Below, in pieces: positions 11,380 through 21,960 of a stretch of 64,000 nt of DNA (positions are counted from its first letter, which is position 1; each line of letters begins with the position of its first letter). Made by a program: the position numbers and the translations under genes. Source of the stretch: Lutjanus erythropterus (lineage: Eukaryota > Chordata > Actinopteri > Lutjaniformes > Lutjanidae); contig CM034604.1 in the NCBI GenBank assembly GCA_020091685.1, forward strand, positions 4,949,820-5,013,819, in the 5' to 3' direction. The notes under the pieces are model-generated. The model ran no database searches. It saw only the letters and a program-made list of their open reading frames with translations, and was not told the DNA's origin.

Positions 11380-13350
11380 AGAATACTGAGAAGTTAATAT
11401 GTAGTTCCTCATTGTCTAATGATTACTTATCTTTGTGTGTCCCTTAAAGAAAAGCAATACATAATACTGATGGTTCCTCATTACCTGATTATTTACTAAT
11501 GAGTAAGTAATCATTAGGAAATGATGAAGTAATGAGGAACTACTTAGTAACTACTCATGAACTGCTCAGTAATATGTATCACTTTACTTTAGGAAACACA
11601 AAAAGAGGAAGTGATCATTACATAATGAGGAACTACTCTTTAAGTACTCAGTAACATGTAACGCTTTACTTTAGGGTAGGGGTGTCAAACTCAATCACAG
11701 AAGGGGCCAAAATTTAAAACACAGTCTAAGTCGCGGGTCAAACAGGATTAACATTTATTAAACTGTCTAAAACTGACTATGTTTTATTCAGAAATATGAA
11801 TTTAAACAGCCAGACTGCAACAACTTTTTCCTCAATAAAATAAATAAGATTTAAAATAAGCTTTTTCTTCAACAATAACAAAGGAAAACGAGAATATTTC
11901 AGCTCAGAATATTTCAGCTCACATATCCAGGTGGGGGTTACATTTGAAAATGCTTGCTTTTTGTCTGGACACAAGATATCACACACTTTAATCATGCAAA
12001 CCCTCAATGGCACTGCATCTGACATAAAAATCTGCTCATATAATAATATTACAAACCCATCAGTCCATCAGGTACAGATGAACATATTGACCTGCTCAAT
12101 TTAACATTAAGACCAAAACACACTGAGAACTTCAATAGAAAAGTCAACTGTAGCTTCTATGGTGCACTGCAGGCTTCAGATTTAAAATGTAACACCACAG
12201 AACCAGCAGTATTTTAGGAAAAGGTTAAAGTGCACACTGACACACACTGAGGAGATGAAGAGGAGAGACAGAGTCTGGACTCTTCATCATGACTTACAAT
12301 AATGCTGCAATTAAGTATTTAAAAGTACACAAATCAGACTTGGAGTAAAAAAAAATCACACACCACAGAAGTGTACATTAATATTATGATTCATGAAAAG
12401 TTTTTTAATATCAAGTCGACACATCTGTCCATACTCTCTCTCTCTCTCTCTCTCTCTCAGTCTCATTTTTATTTTTACCTGGTTTCAGGTGGAGCTGCAG
12501 TTCATCTCCCTCCTCATATACTCATACTCATATACTGTTTCTTTGCACTGAGTCAGTTGTCTAAACAGACAAACCTGTTTACATTGTCGTTTGATAGACA
12601 TTCGCGTCTTTGCGACTGCAAGCTGATTTATTTCTCGAGTTGCGCGGCAGCTGACGCAGTGCATTGTGGGACTTGTAGTATGAGTGGCCATTCATAATAG
12701 ACACATGAAATTATCTCGCGGGCCCTATATGCTTTAGGGCACAAAAAGAGTAAGTAATCATCAAATGATCAGGAACTACTCAGTAGCTTCTCAGTAATAT
12801 GTGTCACTTTACTTTAGGACACAAAAAAACCCATAAGTAATCATTAGGTAATGAGGAACTACTCAGTAAGTACTCAGTAATATGTATCACTTTACTCAAA
12901 GGGACACAAAAAGTGTAAATAATCATGAGGTAATAAGGAACGACACGAAAAGAGAAAGTAATGTTTAAATAATTAGTTATTAATGAGTAGTTTGTGCTCT
13001 ACACCAGCCGGTTCAGGATTAATCAGGAACCATTCATAAAGAAAGCGATCACTTCAGATAATCATTAACTTTCGTACTGATTGATGAATACAGGATCTCC
13101 CAGTCTGTTCTCTAGTCACTCATCATTTTCTACTATATAGTCCTTCATGAGGAATTATTAGGACAGTACTAATGAACAACTCATCAATAATCAACTCATT
13201 CCAAAATCATTCCTCACTTTTTTTTTCATTAACTAATTATTAGCAACTCTATAAAATTTGATTAGGGCTTATTCATTAACTAACTTCTATGTACCTTATT
13301 CACCAATTCATTTGTTTTCTTGTGTAACTTTAGTCAAAATAAGTAAATAA
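11380..13350. repeat. TAATGAGGAACTACTC repeat block, split by a younger hAT
   Basis: Several diverged units contain TTACTTTAGGAcACAAAAAGAG, AAGTAATCATTAGGTAATG, AGGAACTACTCAGTA and CAGTAATATGTATCACTTTA. Units near 11392-11490 are inverted relative to those at 11500-11676 and 12732-12960. More TTAATGA/TCATTAA-rich DNA continues to about 13350. The block looks like an old non-autonomous DNA element or internally repeated MITE. It is interrupted by the insertion at 11677-12731. Confidence 0.6.
11677..12731. mobile_element. hAT-like element with perfect 8-bp TSD
   Basis: CTTTAGGG at 11669-11676 is repeated exactly at 12732-12739. Removing one copy plus the insert restores the surrounding unit GCTTTACTTTAGG-gCACAAAAAGAG. 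The left end TAGGGGTGTCAAACTCA matches the common hAT 'CAGGGGTGTCAAACTCA' terminus; the right end has CTCGCGGGCCC. An open frame of 82 codons inside shows no transposase similarity, so it is non-autonomous. A (TC)n run lies at 12431-12460. Confidence 0.8.
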
Positions 13351-14532
13351 ATAAATAAAAATCCACACTATATTTTAGTCTGGAGTTCAAAAATGTGTCA
13401 GATTAGGTTGATCATGTTTTTGACGTTACTTTGTGACTGAGAATCACCCACATACACAATATAGACAGAGCTGGAGAAATTGGGGTGGGGGGTGGGGGGG
13501 TCACATGGGGCCAATGGCTCATTTTCCCCCCTTGTAGGTTAATCTGGCCTTTGTCTACAGGTAAGTATAATTCAACATATATGAAGAAACACTCCTGCTT
13601 TCAATTTAATGTAATAAACTAAAGTAACTTTAAGGACTGTTGCAGAAATGCTACGTGCCACATTACTTACAGTTCTTTCCTGGAAACTTTCAAGAAGTTA
13701 TGATGAAGTTATGAGGAGGACGGACTGCACATTTCAAATAAAATCTTCTAAACCAACCTTTCCCAAATTTAGGAATGCCACAGCCCAGTTTGAAATCTGT
13801 CCACCCAAACCTTTAATCACAACTCTGATCAGCACACCAGACTGATCGTACCAGTGACCAGATAAAAGATCTGTTCTGGTGTTAAGTTGACAGGTTCCCA
13901 AATACAACATAACACCTGTTAAACTAGACCAGATAAATGAAGAACATCACTTAAATTAAATCCCATGGTTTTGTTTTATTAGTTCTTCAATTTAAAAAGG
14001 CTTTCTTGCAGTGTCTCAAACATCTGATAAAGGTTAACTCATGCATGAGAGGCAGAGGGCCGTGGCTTAGACGTCGGCATTTGACGAGCTGGGATGAGAA
14101 CATGTTCAAAAAGCCTGAACTATCCCTTTAAGACATTTTCTTGGTCAAACTCCAAAGTCATTTCATACTGAACACTACGTCTTCAGGGTTAGTTTCTTCC
14201 ATCTTTAGTCATTTATTGTGTGATGAGAACCAGCATAAATCAACAAACAGGTTCATGGCAGTCATGGAGTCATAAAGACAAAAATTAGATCATCACTTGC
14301 ATTCTTATTTGTTTAAAAATAACCTGCAGAGTCTTCAAGTCACCTGACTGTTTTCAAATGATCTATGAGATCACTTTCTTCAACATTAGTTAAATACAAC
14401 CCAAATAAATTAAAAACAACAGTAACACAGTTCATCAGTATTGGTCTACTCCTCTGATATGATACAGCGGCTTAAATACAGTAGTATTAGTAAGTAACAC
14501 TTTAGAATGAGGTTAGACAAATAAACTCAGTA
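13351..14532. other. Gene-free stretch with a G-rich cluster
   Basis: No supported gene. The plus strand at 13481-13500 reads GGGGTGGGGGGTGGGGGGG, four or more G-runs that could fold as a G-quadruplex. The rest is unassigned AT-rich DNA. Confidence 0.5.
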
Positions 14533-16088
14533 TTAAAGGAGAAATACGTAACATATAACAGAGTCAGACTCTTTGCACTCTTTTCACACATCGAATTAAG
14601 GATTTAATTCGACCAAACCAGAGTTGGTGTATGTTGAAAGAGTGGGCAGACTAACAAAGATGGTTCTGCTGAGTTTGCCATGTTTTTCTGTCCAGTTTGA
14701 ATTAAGTGACTTAAATGAGCCAATTAAGCTCGTCTTAGTTCGGTAAGAGGAGCTTGAATATGTTGGATTTACGGCTGTATTTATTCCGCTTAAAAAGGAA
14801 AATGAGTGTGACAATATTTCTAGACGCTTCGTAAGTTTATTTTGTTTATTGGACATAGTGAACGTGTGTGGTGAATTCACCGCTTGCACACATCTCCCAG
14901 CGGGAGGACGGGAAGGGGGACGAAGATATCGCCAAACACCCATTGATAGCCTGATGATGGTCGTCTGGAAAATTTTAAACATATCACCCAATTCTAATAG
15001 AGGCAGTACTGTCTGTTCTCTATGTAAAAAGGCCTTCAGGATATTAAGCCCTAAGTTGAAATACTGGCTTCTCTAAAAACAATGCTACAACCAGCAGACT
15101 CTTCTCTGAAGTGTCCATTCCGGTGAGGAATGTTTCTTTTGGCCTGCATGATTCCACACACTGCCGTTTCACAATTATTCACTCGACCTACTCGCCAAAC
15201 GATTTACTGTCTGTTAGTGAGTCATAAGGAATCATTAATAATCTTGTAGAAGGCGTTGATGTTTATGTTTATAGCGGTTAAACTGAGCAAAATGTCGGAA
15301 CCGGCCACATCAGGCTATGGCGACATCTTTCTCATTTGAAAAAAACGCTTGTCCTGCTTCTACTTCTGTGACGTTTCATGCACTTGCTCCATCTCCAATA
15401 TATTTTCTCTGGTCAAAATCTACGCTGACGTCCTCTTAATGTTTCTCCTTCCCCTCCAAGAGACTAATTTATAGATGTTCCAAATTTTTTTCCTTCCCAA
15501 TATGATACCTGAACTTTCTGTATTGACCGATACAGAGTACCAATCTAATACTAGTGCGTTAAAAGATATATATACAACACCTTTGTATAACATGTACAAA
15601 TACCTCATACCTGCACAACTGAATAGGCCGATTGTCAATTACTCCAAAAACCACATATATTACCAGTCGAGAGTACTGGCAGCATCACGCTTACCAGACC
15701 TTAACAACATGACATAACTCACACGACATTACACACATGATTTATGTGTAAAACGATGGCAGTTTCGTTTTTTAGATGACAGAAATTACTATGGTAGGTT
15801 TAGAAAAAGTGGTTACATGACTAGTGGCATCACTTGCGCAAAACTTAAGTTCCTCAAAACTTTTTATAACTCTGTGTTTACTTTTCATCTCCTGGGTGAA
15901 ATACCTCTGTCTGTTTGAGCCATCCATCCACTCCACCTCATATTCTGATTTTTCGCTCCTTATATGTCTGCTGTCGTACTGATTACGCCCACGAGAGGTC
16001 GCCACCTAACAATAAACGGAAGCATCAGTCGAAATAAGCTGCTTGCACGTTCGACCAGTGCTGTCAGTGTTACATATTTCTCCTTTAA
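14533..16088. mobile_element. TTAA-flanked DNA element, ~1.55 kb
   Basis: The left end TTAAAGGAGAAATACGTAAC and the right end, reverse-complemented, TTAAAGGAGAAATATGTAAC are inverted, each with TTAA at the outer edge, the target used by piggyBac- and Kolobok-type transposases. A fragment of the same right end is recognisable at about 35520-35575 (CACCTAACAATAAACGGA, then AATAAGCTGCT). Open frames of 131, 80 and 77 codons inside do not resemble a transposase, so this is a non-autonomous copy. Confidence 0.7.
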
Positions 16089-16268
16089 TGCCTGAATTAG
16101 TGTATAAAGTTAAATATTATGGCTGTTTATTCCCCAGTCATCACACTGCTGCTGTCCTCTACTGTCCAATCAACCTCCAGCTCCTGGTTGATTCAATCAG
16201 AGAGCAAACAGTGGGATAAAGTCACATCTTTAGATAAGATTCATTCATCTGTTCCCTGACTGTTAGTG

Positions 16269-16274
16269 TTTATT
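16269..16274 (-). terminator. Candidate polyadenylation signal of ankrd9
   Basis: AATAAA on the minus strand, about 104 nt past the ankrd9 stop codon; a second AATAAA lies near 16123-16128. Position is the only evidence. Confidence 0.4.
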
Positions 16275-16377
16275 TGTTCAGCCCTATAATGAAGTGTTAC
16301 CGCTTTATCAGGCACACACACACGCACACACACATGCTAAATTAGAACAGTTTTTCATGCATCATGCCGTACTGTTG

Positions 16378-16902
16378 CTACGCCAGCTTCTGTCTGTCCC
16401 TTTGGCTCACGGGCAGACCGGCCGGTTTGAGGGAGGTGGGGATAGGCAGCTTGTGCAGGCTGTCCGGGAAGCTGGCGGGGCTCAGCTGCTTCAGGATAGT
16501 CTGCATAGCGATGAGGAGCAGCGGGGCCGGCCTCCTCCCCGCGAGGTACCTGTAGGTGTCCTCTCCCAACAGCTGGCTCCAGGACTCTGACTCCCTGTCC
16601 AGAGCCGCCTTCAGTTTAAAGTGAACCTTGGGCATGAAGAGGAGCAGGTTGTCCAGACACTGCCTCCTCTCCAGGTCGTTTGACGCCTGCTTCGAGTCCC
16701 CGAGCTTCTCCAGGACCACGTCCAGCGGGGTCAGGCCGTTGTGGTCCAGGGCGAGCGGGGACGCTCCGTTCCCCAGCAGCATGAGGACGGCCTCGGGTCG
16801 CAGGAGCTCGCAGGCCAGATGTAGAGGGGTCCTGCCGTCCTCCATGTGGAAACAGCTGGATCGCTCCGTGTAGGGGGGCGTGCTGGGGACCCGGTGAGTC
16901 TC
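16378..16902 (-). CDS. ankrd9: ankrd9, exon 2 (C-terminal 174 residues and stop)
   Basis: Second coding part of ankyrin repeat domain-containing protein 9. Reading from GAG at 16902 it gives ETHRVPS, then the ankyrin unit DGRTPLHLACELLRPEAV (about residues 143-160 of the joined protein), GASPLALDHNGLTPLDVV, a linker, and the C-terminal block SWSQLLGEDTYRYLAG ... LPIPTSLKP, which parallels human ANKRD9 as I recall it (WQRLLGED, LPLPPFLQP). ANKRD9 is reported to be a substrate receptor of a cullin-RING ubiquitin ligase and to control IMPDH2 abundance. The acceptor is TGCTTACAG|GAG after a C-rich tract. Phase 0. With exon 1 the product is 295 residues, against 317 in human. The strip between this exon and exon 1 is a hAT-like insertion. 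Confidence 0.92.
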   Translation of the reverse strand, partial: ETHRVPSTPPYTERSSCFHMEDGRTPLHLACELLRPEAVLMLLGNGASPLALDHNGLTPLDVVLEKLGDSKQASNDLERRQCLDNLLLFMPKVHFKLKAALDRESESWSQLLGEDTYRYLAGRRPAPLLLIAMQTILKQLSPASFPDSLHKLPIPTSLKPAGLPVSQRDRQKLA

Positions 16903-16909
16903 CTGTAAG

Positions 16910-18157
16910 CAGGGTGGGGTCAGATTACCTTGAAATGCAGTCAGGACAGAAAACTATAACACCAATCACATGGCAAATTTTGTAATCAATGATGTAATGC
17001 ACTGGATTATAAAAATGTAAAATAATCTGAATACTTTTGGATTTTTTCAAACATTCAAACGTTGAAAATATTCCACCTCACACTAAAAAAACCACAAATA
17101 TCTCAAAACATTTTCAATGCAAATAAAATGTATTTTTCTTGGTATTATTTTTTCTCCTGTCAGGTCCACCACAAGTGGAGTTAACAAAAATTATCATTAG
17201 TTTCATAAATTAATTTTAAAATGCCCATATTTTAAAGAAATAATCCCCAATTTCCTGTGGCATTAATGATGTTCTGAAGATCTAAAATGTAATCAAATAA
17301 TCCTTGACAATGGAACTATAATCTAATTACACATTTTTGCACATGTAATCTGGGCTGATTACTTATTTTATACTTTTTATTTCAAAATCTAGCCTTTTTA
17401 TTTAATTATTATCACATTTATCTTATAATTATGACCTTCTCATAATTTCAACTTTTTATCTCAGTATTATGAATTTTCATTATTGATTTTAATCTTGTAA
17501 TTATAACTGTTCATCTCATTTATGACATTTTATCTATTAATTTTGACTTTTTATTTCATTATTATGACCGTTTATCTCAATTTAAACTTTCTACTCCCAT
17601 AATTTCAACAATTAACCTAATAATTATGATTTTTTTTATCTCATTATTTTGACTTTTATATCAGAATTGTGACTTATTTCATTATTTTGACTGTTTATCT
17701 CACAATTTCCTATATTTTTCAATGTCAAAATTATTATGGGGACATTTTTTTCCTTTTACTGGCAGAAATGGGCTTCTATAGACAAGAAATAAAGACTTAA
17801 ATATTTGATAATAAAATATTTAGTAGCAGTGACAGTTCTGTGTATGTATGGACTTTATGTATCTTTAACAGCAGATACTGTATGTATTTCCTTCGGGAGA
17901 GTAAAGTATATCTTATCTTATCATGATATCTTAAGTCTTTACCAATTTCTGTTGAATGACTTTATTATTCTTCAGTCCATGATATACAGTCTGAGTTTAT
18001 TTTGATCTGCTGCATGTGTGGTTGCATTTACGAATGTAGTATTTTCTATAAAATAAAAATGTTAACGTCTTTTTTTTTTCTAAATGTCAACGTCTTAAAT
18101 ATTCTATAACATTTTTTGTAATCTGATTACATGTAATCTATTACTAGCCAAACTGTG
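16910..18157. mobile_element. hAT-like element forming the ankrd9 intron
   Basis: The 1248-bp insert begins CAGGGTGGGGTCAGATTACC and ends, reverse-complemented, CACAGTTTGGCTAGTAATAG then ATTACATGTAATC, both close to the common fish hAT-type terminus CAGGGTTGGGTAGTAAC. The gene-strand flanks are CCTACAGG (18158-18165) and CTTACAGG (16902-16909), an 8-bp TSD with one mismatch. Inside lies a degenerate array of TTATCTCATAATTATGAC-type units (about 17395-17715) and, at 17870-17930, CCTTCGGGAGAGTAAAGTAT, resembling a LINE 3' tail. No transposase. A related segment lies at 20690-20990. See the finding on intron gain. Confidence 0.78.
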
Positions 18158-18158
18158 C

Positions 18159-18521
18159 CTGTAGGATGAGGCCGAGGATGTATCGGCGGTCGTAGCGGAC
18201 AGCCATGGCCAGGTGCGGGGCGGAGGACGGGCAGCAGCAGAAACGCTCCCCGGGCTTCGCTAACGCCTGCTCGGTGTAGCGGCTCAGCAGGTACTGGGCG
18301 TACGCCTGGTGGTCGTGGACTATCGCGTAGAGCAGCGCCTCCGACGGGCTGTAAATCCTCTGACCGACCTCCTCCTCCTGGTAGAAGGTCTCCATGGTCC
18401 GCATGTCCTCCAGCATCCAGACCGGCTTCAGGTCCCGCACGGCCCGGTAGAAGAGCAGCGAGAAGGACTTGCGGTGTCTGTCGAAGCTCCGAGCCGCAGA
18501 GCTGACGGTTAAAGAGGCCAT
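18159..18521 (-). CDS. ankrd9: ankrd9, exon 1 (N-terminal 121 residues)
   Basis: The start ATG at 18521 sits in a strong Kozak context (GTCGCCATGG). The product opens MASLTVSSAARSFDRHRK, then SLLFYRAVRDLKPVWMLEDM (residues 21-40), matching the human ANKRD9 block FYQAVRDLLPVWLLEDMR as recalled. Ankyrin-like helices follow: IYSPSEALLYAIVHDHQAYA (about 56-75) and APHLAMAVRYDRRYILGLIL (101-120). Residue 121 is Gln (CAG), followed by GCACAG, so the donor would be GC rather than GT. Read-through without splicing adds AQFG and stops, giving a 125-residue truncated protein. In human the coding region is, to my knowledge, uninterrupted. Exon is GC-rich. Identity is secure; splice use is inferred. Confidence 0.93.
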
Positions 18522-18830
18522 GGCGACAAGACAGAGCGGGGGAGCGTACTTAACGTAAGTGTGTCCTCAGCGGGCTTAGACCTTCAGAGTCCTTCACCGC
18601 TCCGGAGACATTACTATGAGAGCTGAGGACGTCCACACGAACAACACACACACATTCTACCTGTTTAGCGACAAAATACTGAATAGACACAGCAGCTGCA
18701 GCTCAGTGTGCACAGTCATCTGTACAGTGTCACAGTCACATCCCTCCACTGACAGCTGCGGGACTCCTCTCTGCAGTATACAGCTAGTGCGCATGCGCCC
18801 AGCACGCATACTTGAAATAGTCTCAGGAAA
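18522..18830 (-). promoter_or_regulatory. Likely ankrd9 promoter / 5' UTR with NRF1 site
   Basis: Directly upstream of the ankrd9 ATG, with raised GC and CpG content compared with surrounding DNA. It contains TGCGCATGCGCC at 18788-18799, a full match to the palindromic NRF1 consensus YGCGCATGCGCR, about 270 bp before the ATG. No TATA box is obvious. Upstream noncoding exons cannot be seen from sequence alone. Confidence 0.55.
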
Positions 18831-20500
18831 CTTTATTGACAATCAGGATCAAAATATCTGAACAGTTGATAGTGTTTTTATTTTACTTTATTATGTTTAG
18901 AACACTTTACAAATATCTTTAAACATACATAGGAAGATATTTCGATAAAAAAAGAAAAGAAATAAAGAAAACGGAAAAGAAAAGGGGGGAAAAAGACAGG
19001 ACGAAAATATACACAGGAGTAGCATATGACAGATCATAGAAGCCCTTTTAAGTCATGAAACAAAAAGACGAAATTGTGAGATTAAAAATGTGACTTTTTA
19101 GGTAACACTTTATTTAAAAGGGTGTGCAAGACTGTCATGACACTGTCATAACCACTGTTTGGCATAATATGCTGATAATAAAAATAATAATAATAATAGT
19201 AATAAAAATAACTGTATTTATGTAGAACCTTTAAGAAACAGAGTTTGAAAGACAAAGCAAAAGTGCAGGACACCCAGGAGGCAAAATAACAAGGTGAGGC
19301 CAACAAAATGAGGCCAAACAAAAGCAATACTGACAGAAACTGTTGTATGCTGTGTATGTTAAACTAGAGGAGAGGTGTTTTGTTTGTTGACCTATTCACC
19401 TTACCTTCTTGCAAAACTGGCCCTGTATTCCACATCACGTACTTTTTCTTTTTACTTTTAGTACATATTGCAGCTGCCCTTAAAAAATGTACCGTTTCAT
19501 GCAGTATGCATACAACTGAGACATAGTACTTCCTCATAAGATGGTGCCTTGTGCTTTGACCATGTTGCTCACACGCCCACCACAAAGGATTGGGTCAGAA
19601 TAGACAGAAAAAACATGCTGGCTTGCATACTTCAAAATGCGAGTGCCTGCAGTAGGACATCCTGGTATTTTCTGCGTACTGCATCTGACATTAGGGGCGT
19701 TTGAGGTGAGCCAGGCCTGCTCAGAATCGATCACCGGCGATTGCCACACAGTGCATGCATGTTATGCAATGAAGTTCTAATCTGTTAACACGTATATATT
19801 TTGTGGCTGATAATAATAATATATTACTTCTCAAATTAATAGCTGCAAAGTGCTTTACAAGGCAGATAAAATAACAGAGGATCATGTAACAGTAGGGGGT
19901 TCTCTCTGCTTCAACTTTATCAGTCATCAAGAACTCACTTTATCTTTTCAGCTATGAACGTGGTCTGCAAACTACAGGTAGTCCACAGGTGATCTAACAG
20001 GATGTTAGCGTTTCTTCCTGCATGTTCTCTGAAGTCTGCTGGAAACCGTTCAAGTTGTCTGCAGACTTTTCATCACCGTCTCCTGCTGCAGCCGCCTGAT
20101 CTCATCTACTTTCCTGACGTGGCGCAGTTCATCTCGAACGAGCCTACAATAAATCTTTTTCTGATATGCTAAATAGTATGGTAGTGGGGGTACTGGAGTG
20201 CACAGTGAGTCTCTGTAGAGGTCTTGATTAGTAGAATGAGATGCAGCTGGTGAAGCTCTGCTCCACCTCAGGCACAATCTGTCTACAATCAGCCAATCAC
20301 ATACTCACACACGGCGAGGGAGAGAGAGAGAGACTGCAGGCTAGTCAGAAGAATTGCAAATAGCTGAGGTTTGTCGGTCAAAACTGTGAAATCAAAACTG
20401 TGTGAAGGGCCAAACCATGAGCCTGATATTTATTATCTATTGTTCATTTCAGAAACCAAGGACCAGATTGGACTCCATATTCTTTAAATCCAGTGATATG
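18831..20500. other. Repeat debris upstream of ankrd9
   Basis: No supported gene. GGTAACACTTTATTTAAA with CTGTCATGACACTGTCAT at 19097-19145 resembles a common fish DNA-element end. ATAATAATAATA with TGTAGAACC (19170-19240) and GCAAAGTGCTTTACAAGGC (about 19844-19862) resemble LINE/SINE 3' tails. 19440-19690 has GCAGTATGCATAC / CGTACTGCAT, typical of another dispersed fish element. A 75-codon minus-strand frame at 20050-20277 has no recognised similarity. Confidence 0.45.
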
Positions 20501-21440
20501 TAGTGGAAGAAGTACTCAGATCACTTAATGAAGTCAAAGTTCCAATACCACAGTGCAAAAATACTCTGTTAGAAGTAGAAGTCCTATATTCGAAATGCTG
20601 CAATGAGTAAAAGTAAAATGCAAATAACGCACATTTTTGCATGGTGTTCTTTTTGTCCTGCCAGGTACAATACAATACAGATGTATTTTCATGGGTTAAC
20701 AGAGCATTACTTATCATGAAAAAAGACAATTTAAAAATGCCCATCTTTTAAAGAAATAATCCAGAATTTCCTTCTGAAGATCAAAAATGTAAGCAAGTGA
20801 TTCTGACAATGTAACTGTAATCTAATTACACATTTTCTGCAATGTAATATGGGCTGATTACTTATTTTATCCTTGTTTTAAACTTTTTATTTCATTATTA
20901 TCACTTTTATCTCATAATTTTGGTGTTTTAGTTAGTTAGTTTAGTTTTCTCATTGATGTCTATCTCATAATCATGACTTCATCAGTTAATCTCAATCATG
21001 ACAATTAAGCCCCCTTTCAGAGTGTTACATTATGGAGCCTTCAAGAGGGAGATTGTTTTTATTTTTAATCTTATAGACATGTTATTATCATGTGCAACAA
21101 GATTTGCATTCTTATAAGTACCATTCTCATACGTACATGATGACCTTGTGTAAACCCAGCATACCTTTGCACAACTTTACTTACCTTTGAGAGTGTGTGG
21201 GGCCTTAAATCTGTAACAATGCATCATATTCTATAACTTGATTTAATATTTTTTTTCTATTTAAAATCAAATTAGCTAATAACTATATCACTTAAATAAA
21301 TGTAGTGGAGTAAAAAGTGCAATATTTGTGGTGAAGTAGAAGTATAGTAGCATTATTGTAGCCTACATAAGTAAAGTATGATACCTCCAAACTGGACATC
21401 AGTAAATATCTTGAGTTAAAGGTACTTTACTTAATGTAAT
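20501..21440. mobile_element. hAT-type 'AGTGGAAGAAGTACTC' element, composite
   Basis: The left end TAGTGGAAGAAGTACTCAGA, with CACAGTGCAAAAATACTCTG inside, matches a very common percomorph non-autonomous hAT family. Its right part reappears at 21300-21440 (AGTAAAGTATGATACC, AAGGTACTTTACTTAATG). Between them, 20690-20990 matches the interior of the ankrd9-intron element (AAAGAAATAATCC, GTAATCTAATTACACATTTT, GGGCTGATTACTTATTTTAT), so one element appears nested in another. Confidence 0.6.
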
Positions 21441-21960
21441 TTGACTTTCCTAGATCAAAATTGACAATTTGGCCGCCCTTGATCTGAAAACAAAGAAGTA
21501 CCATTGAAATCTGCAAATAAACATTACAGTACAATAGAACTATAATATGACATGTAATAGCAAATCATGAATCAAACTTATGAACACTTAAGTCTTGTTG
21601 ATGAAGCCAGCTTATAACTTGTAAGAAATGTGTAAATACAGGTGTTACCAATGATCCTGTTTAAAGTCCTGTTCCATTTAGTGTAGCAGAGCCTTTCCAG
21701 CGAGACAACAGGCACAATAGCAGCCTCCTGACTCTGTCTGACCTGAATGGAACTGAGCCTTAATTAGTATCACTGACAACAGATGTGTTTGAGCTACTAT
21801 TTCATGTGAAAATGGCTGCTGTGAAAAAGTTCTGTTGTGATCTTTCTTAGTCCAAACAGGAGCAAGCAGCCCTTCATCTAAAGTGAAAAAGTACCCATAA
21901 AATTGTGAAGGTTTTAAAGGACCAGTGTAAAACTTCTCACCTGAAAATCTATATGAGCAA
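21441..21960. other. Gene-free stretch
   Basis: No supported feature. TTTTAAAGGACCAGTGTAAA at 21912-21931 is the typical left end of a common fish MITE; a partner-like end (CACACTGGTCCTTTAAA) is at 30342-30358 in unrelated surroundings. Confidence 0.4.

Noticed and set aside
14596-14991. 131-codon open frame, minus strand
   Set aside because: Lies inside the TTAA-bounded element and does not resemble a transposase; likely chance.
18153-18154. GT donor alternative for ankrd9 exon 1
   Set aside because: Using it would leave phase 2 and put exon 2 out of frame; the GC donor five bases earlier keeps the frame and coincides with the TSD edge.
20050-20277. Coding exon on the minus strand (75 codons)
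   Set aside because: No Kozak, splice or family support; lies in repeat debris.
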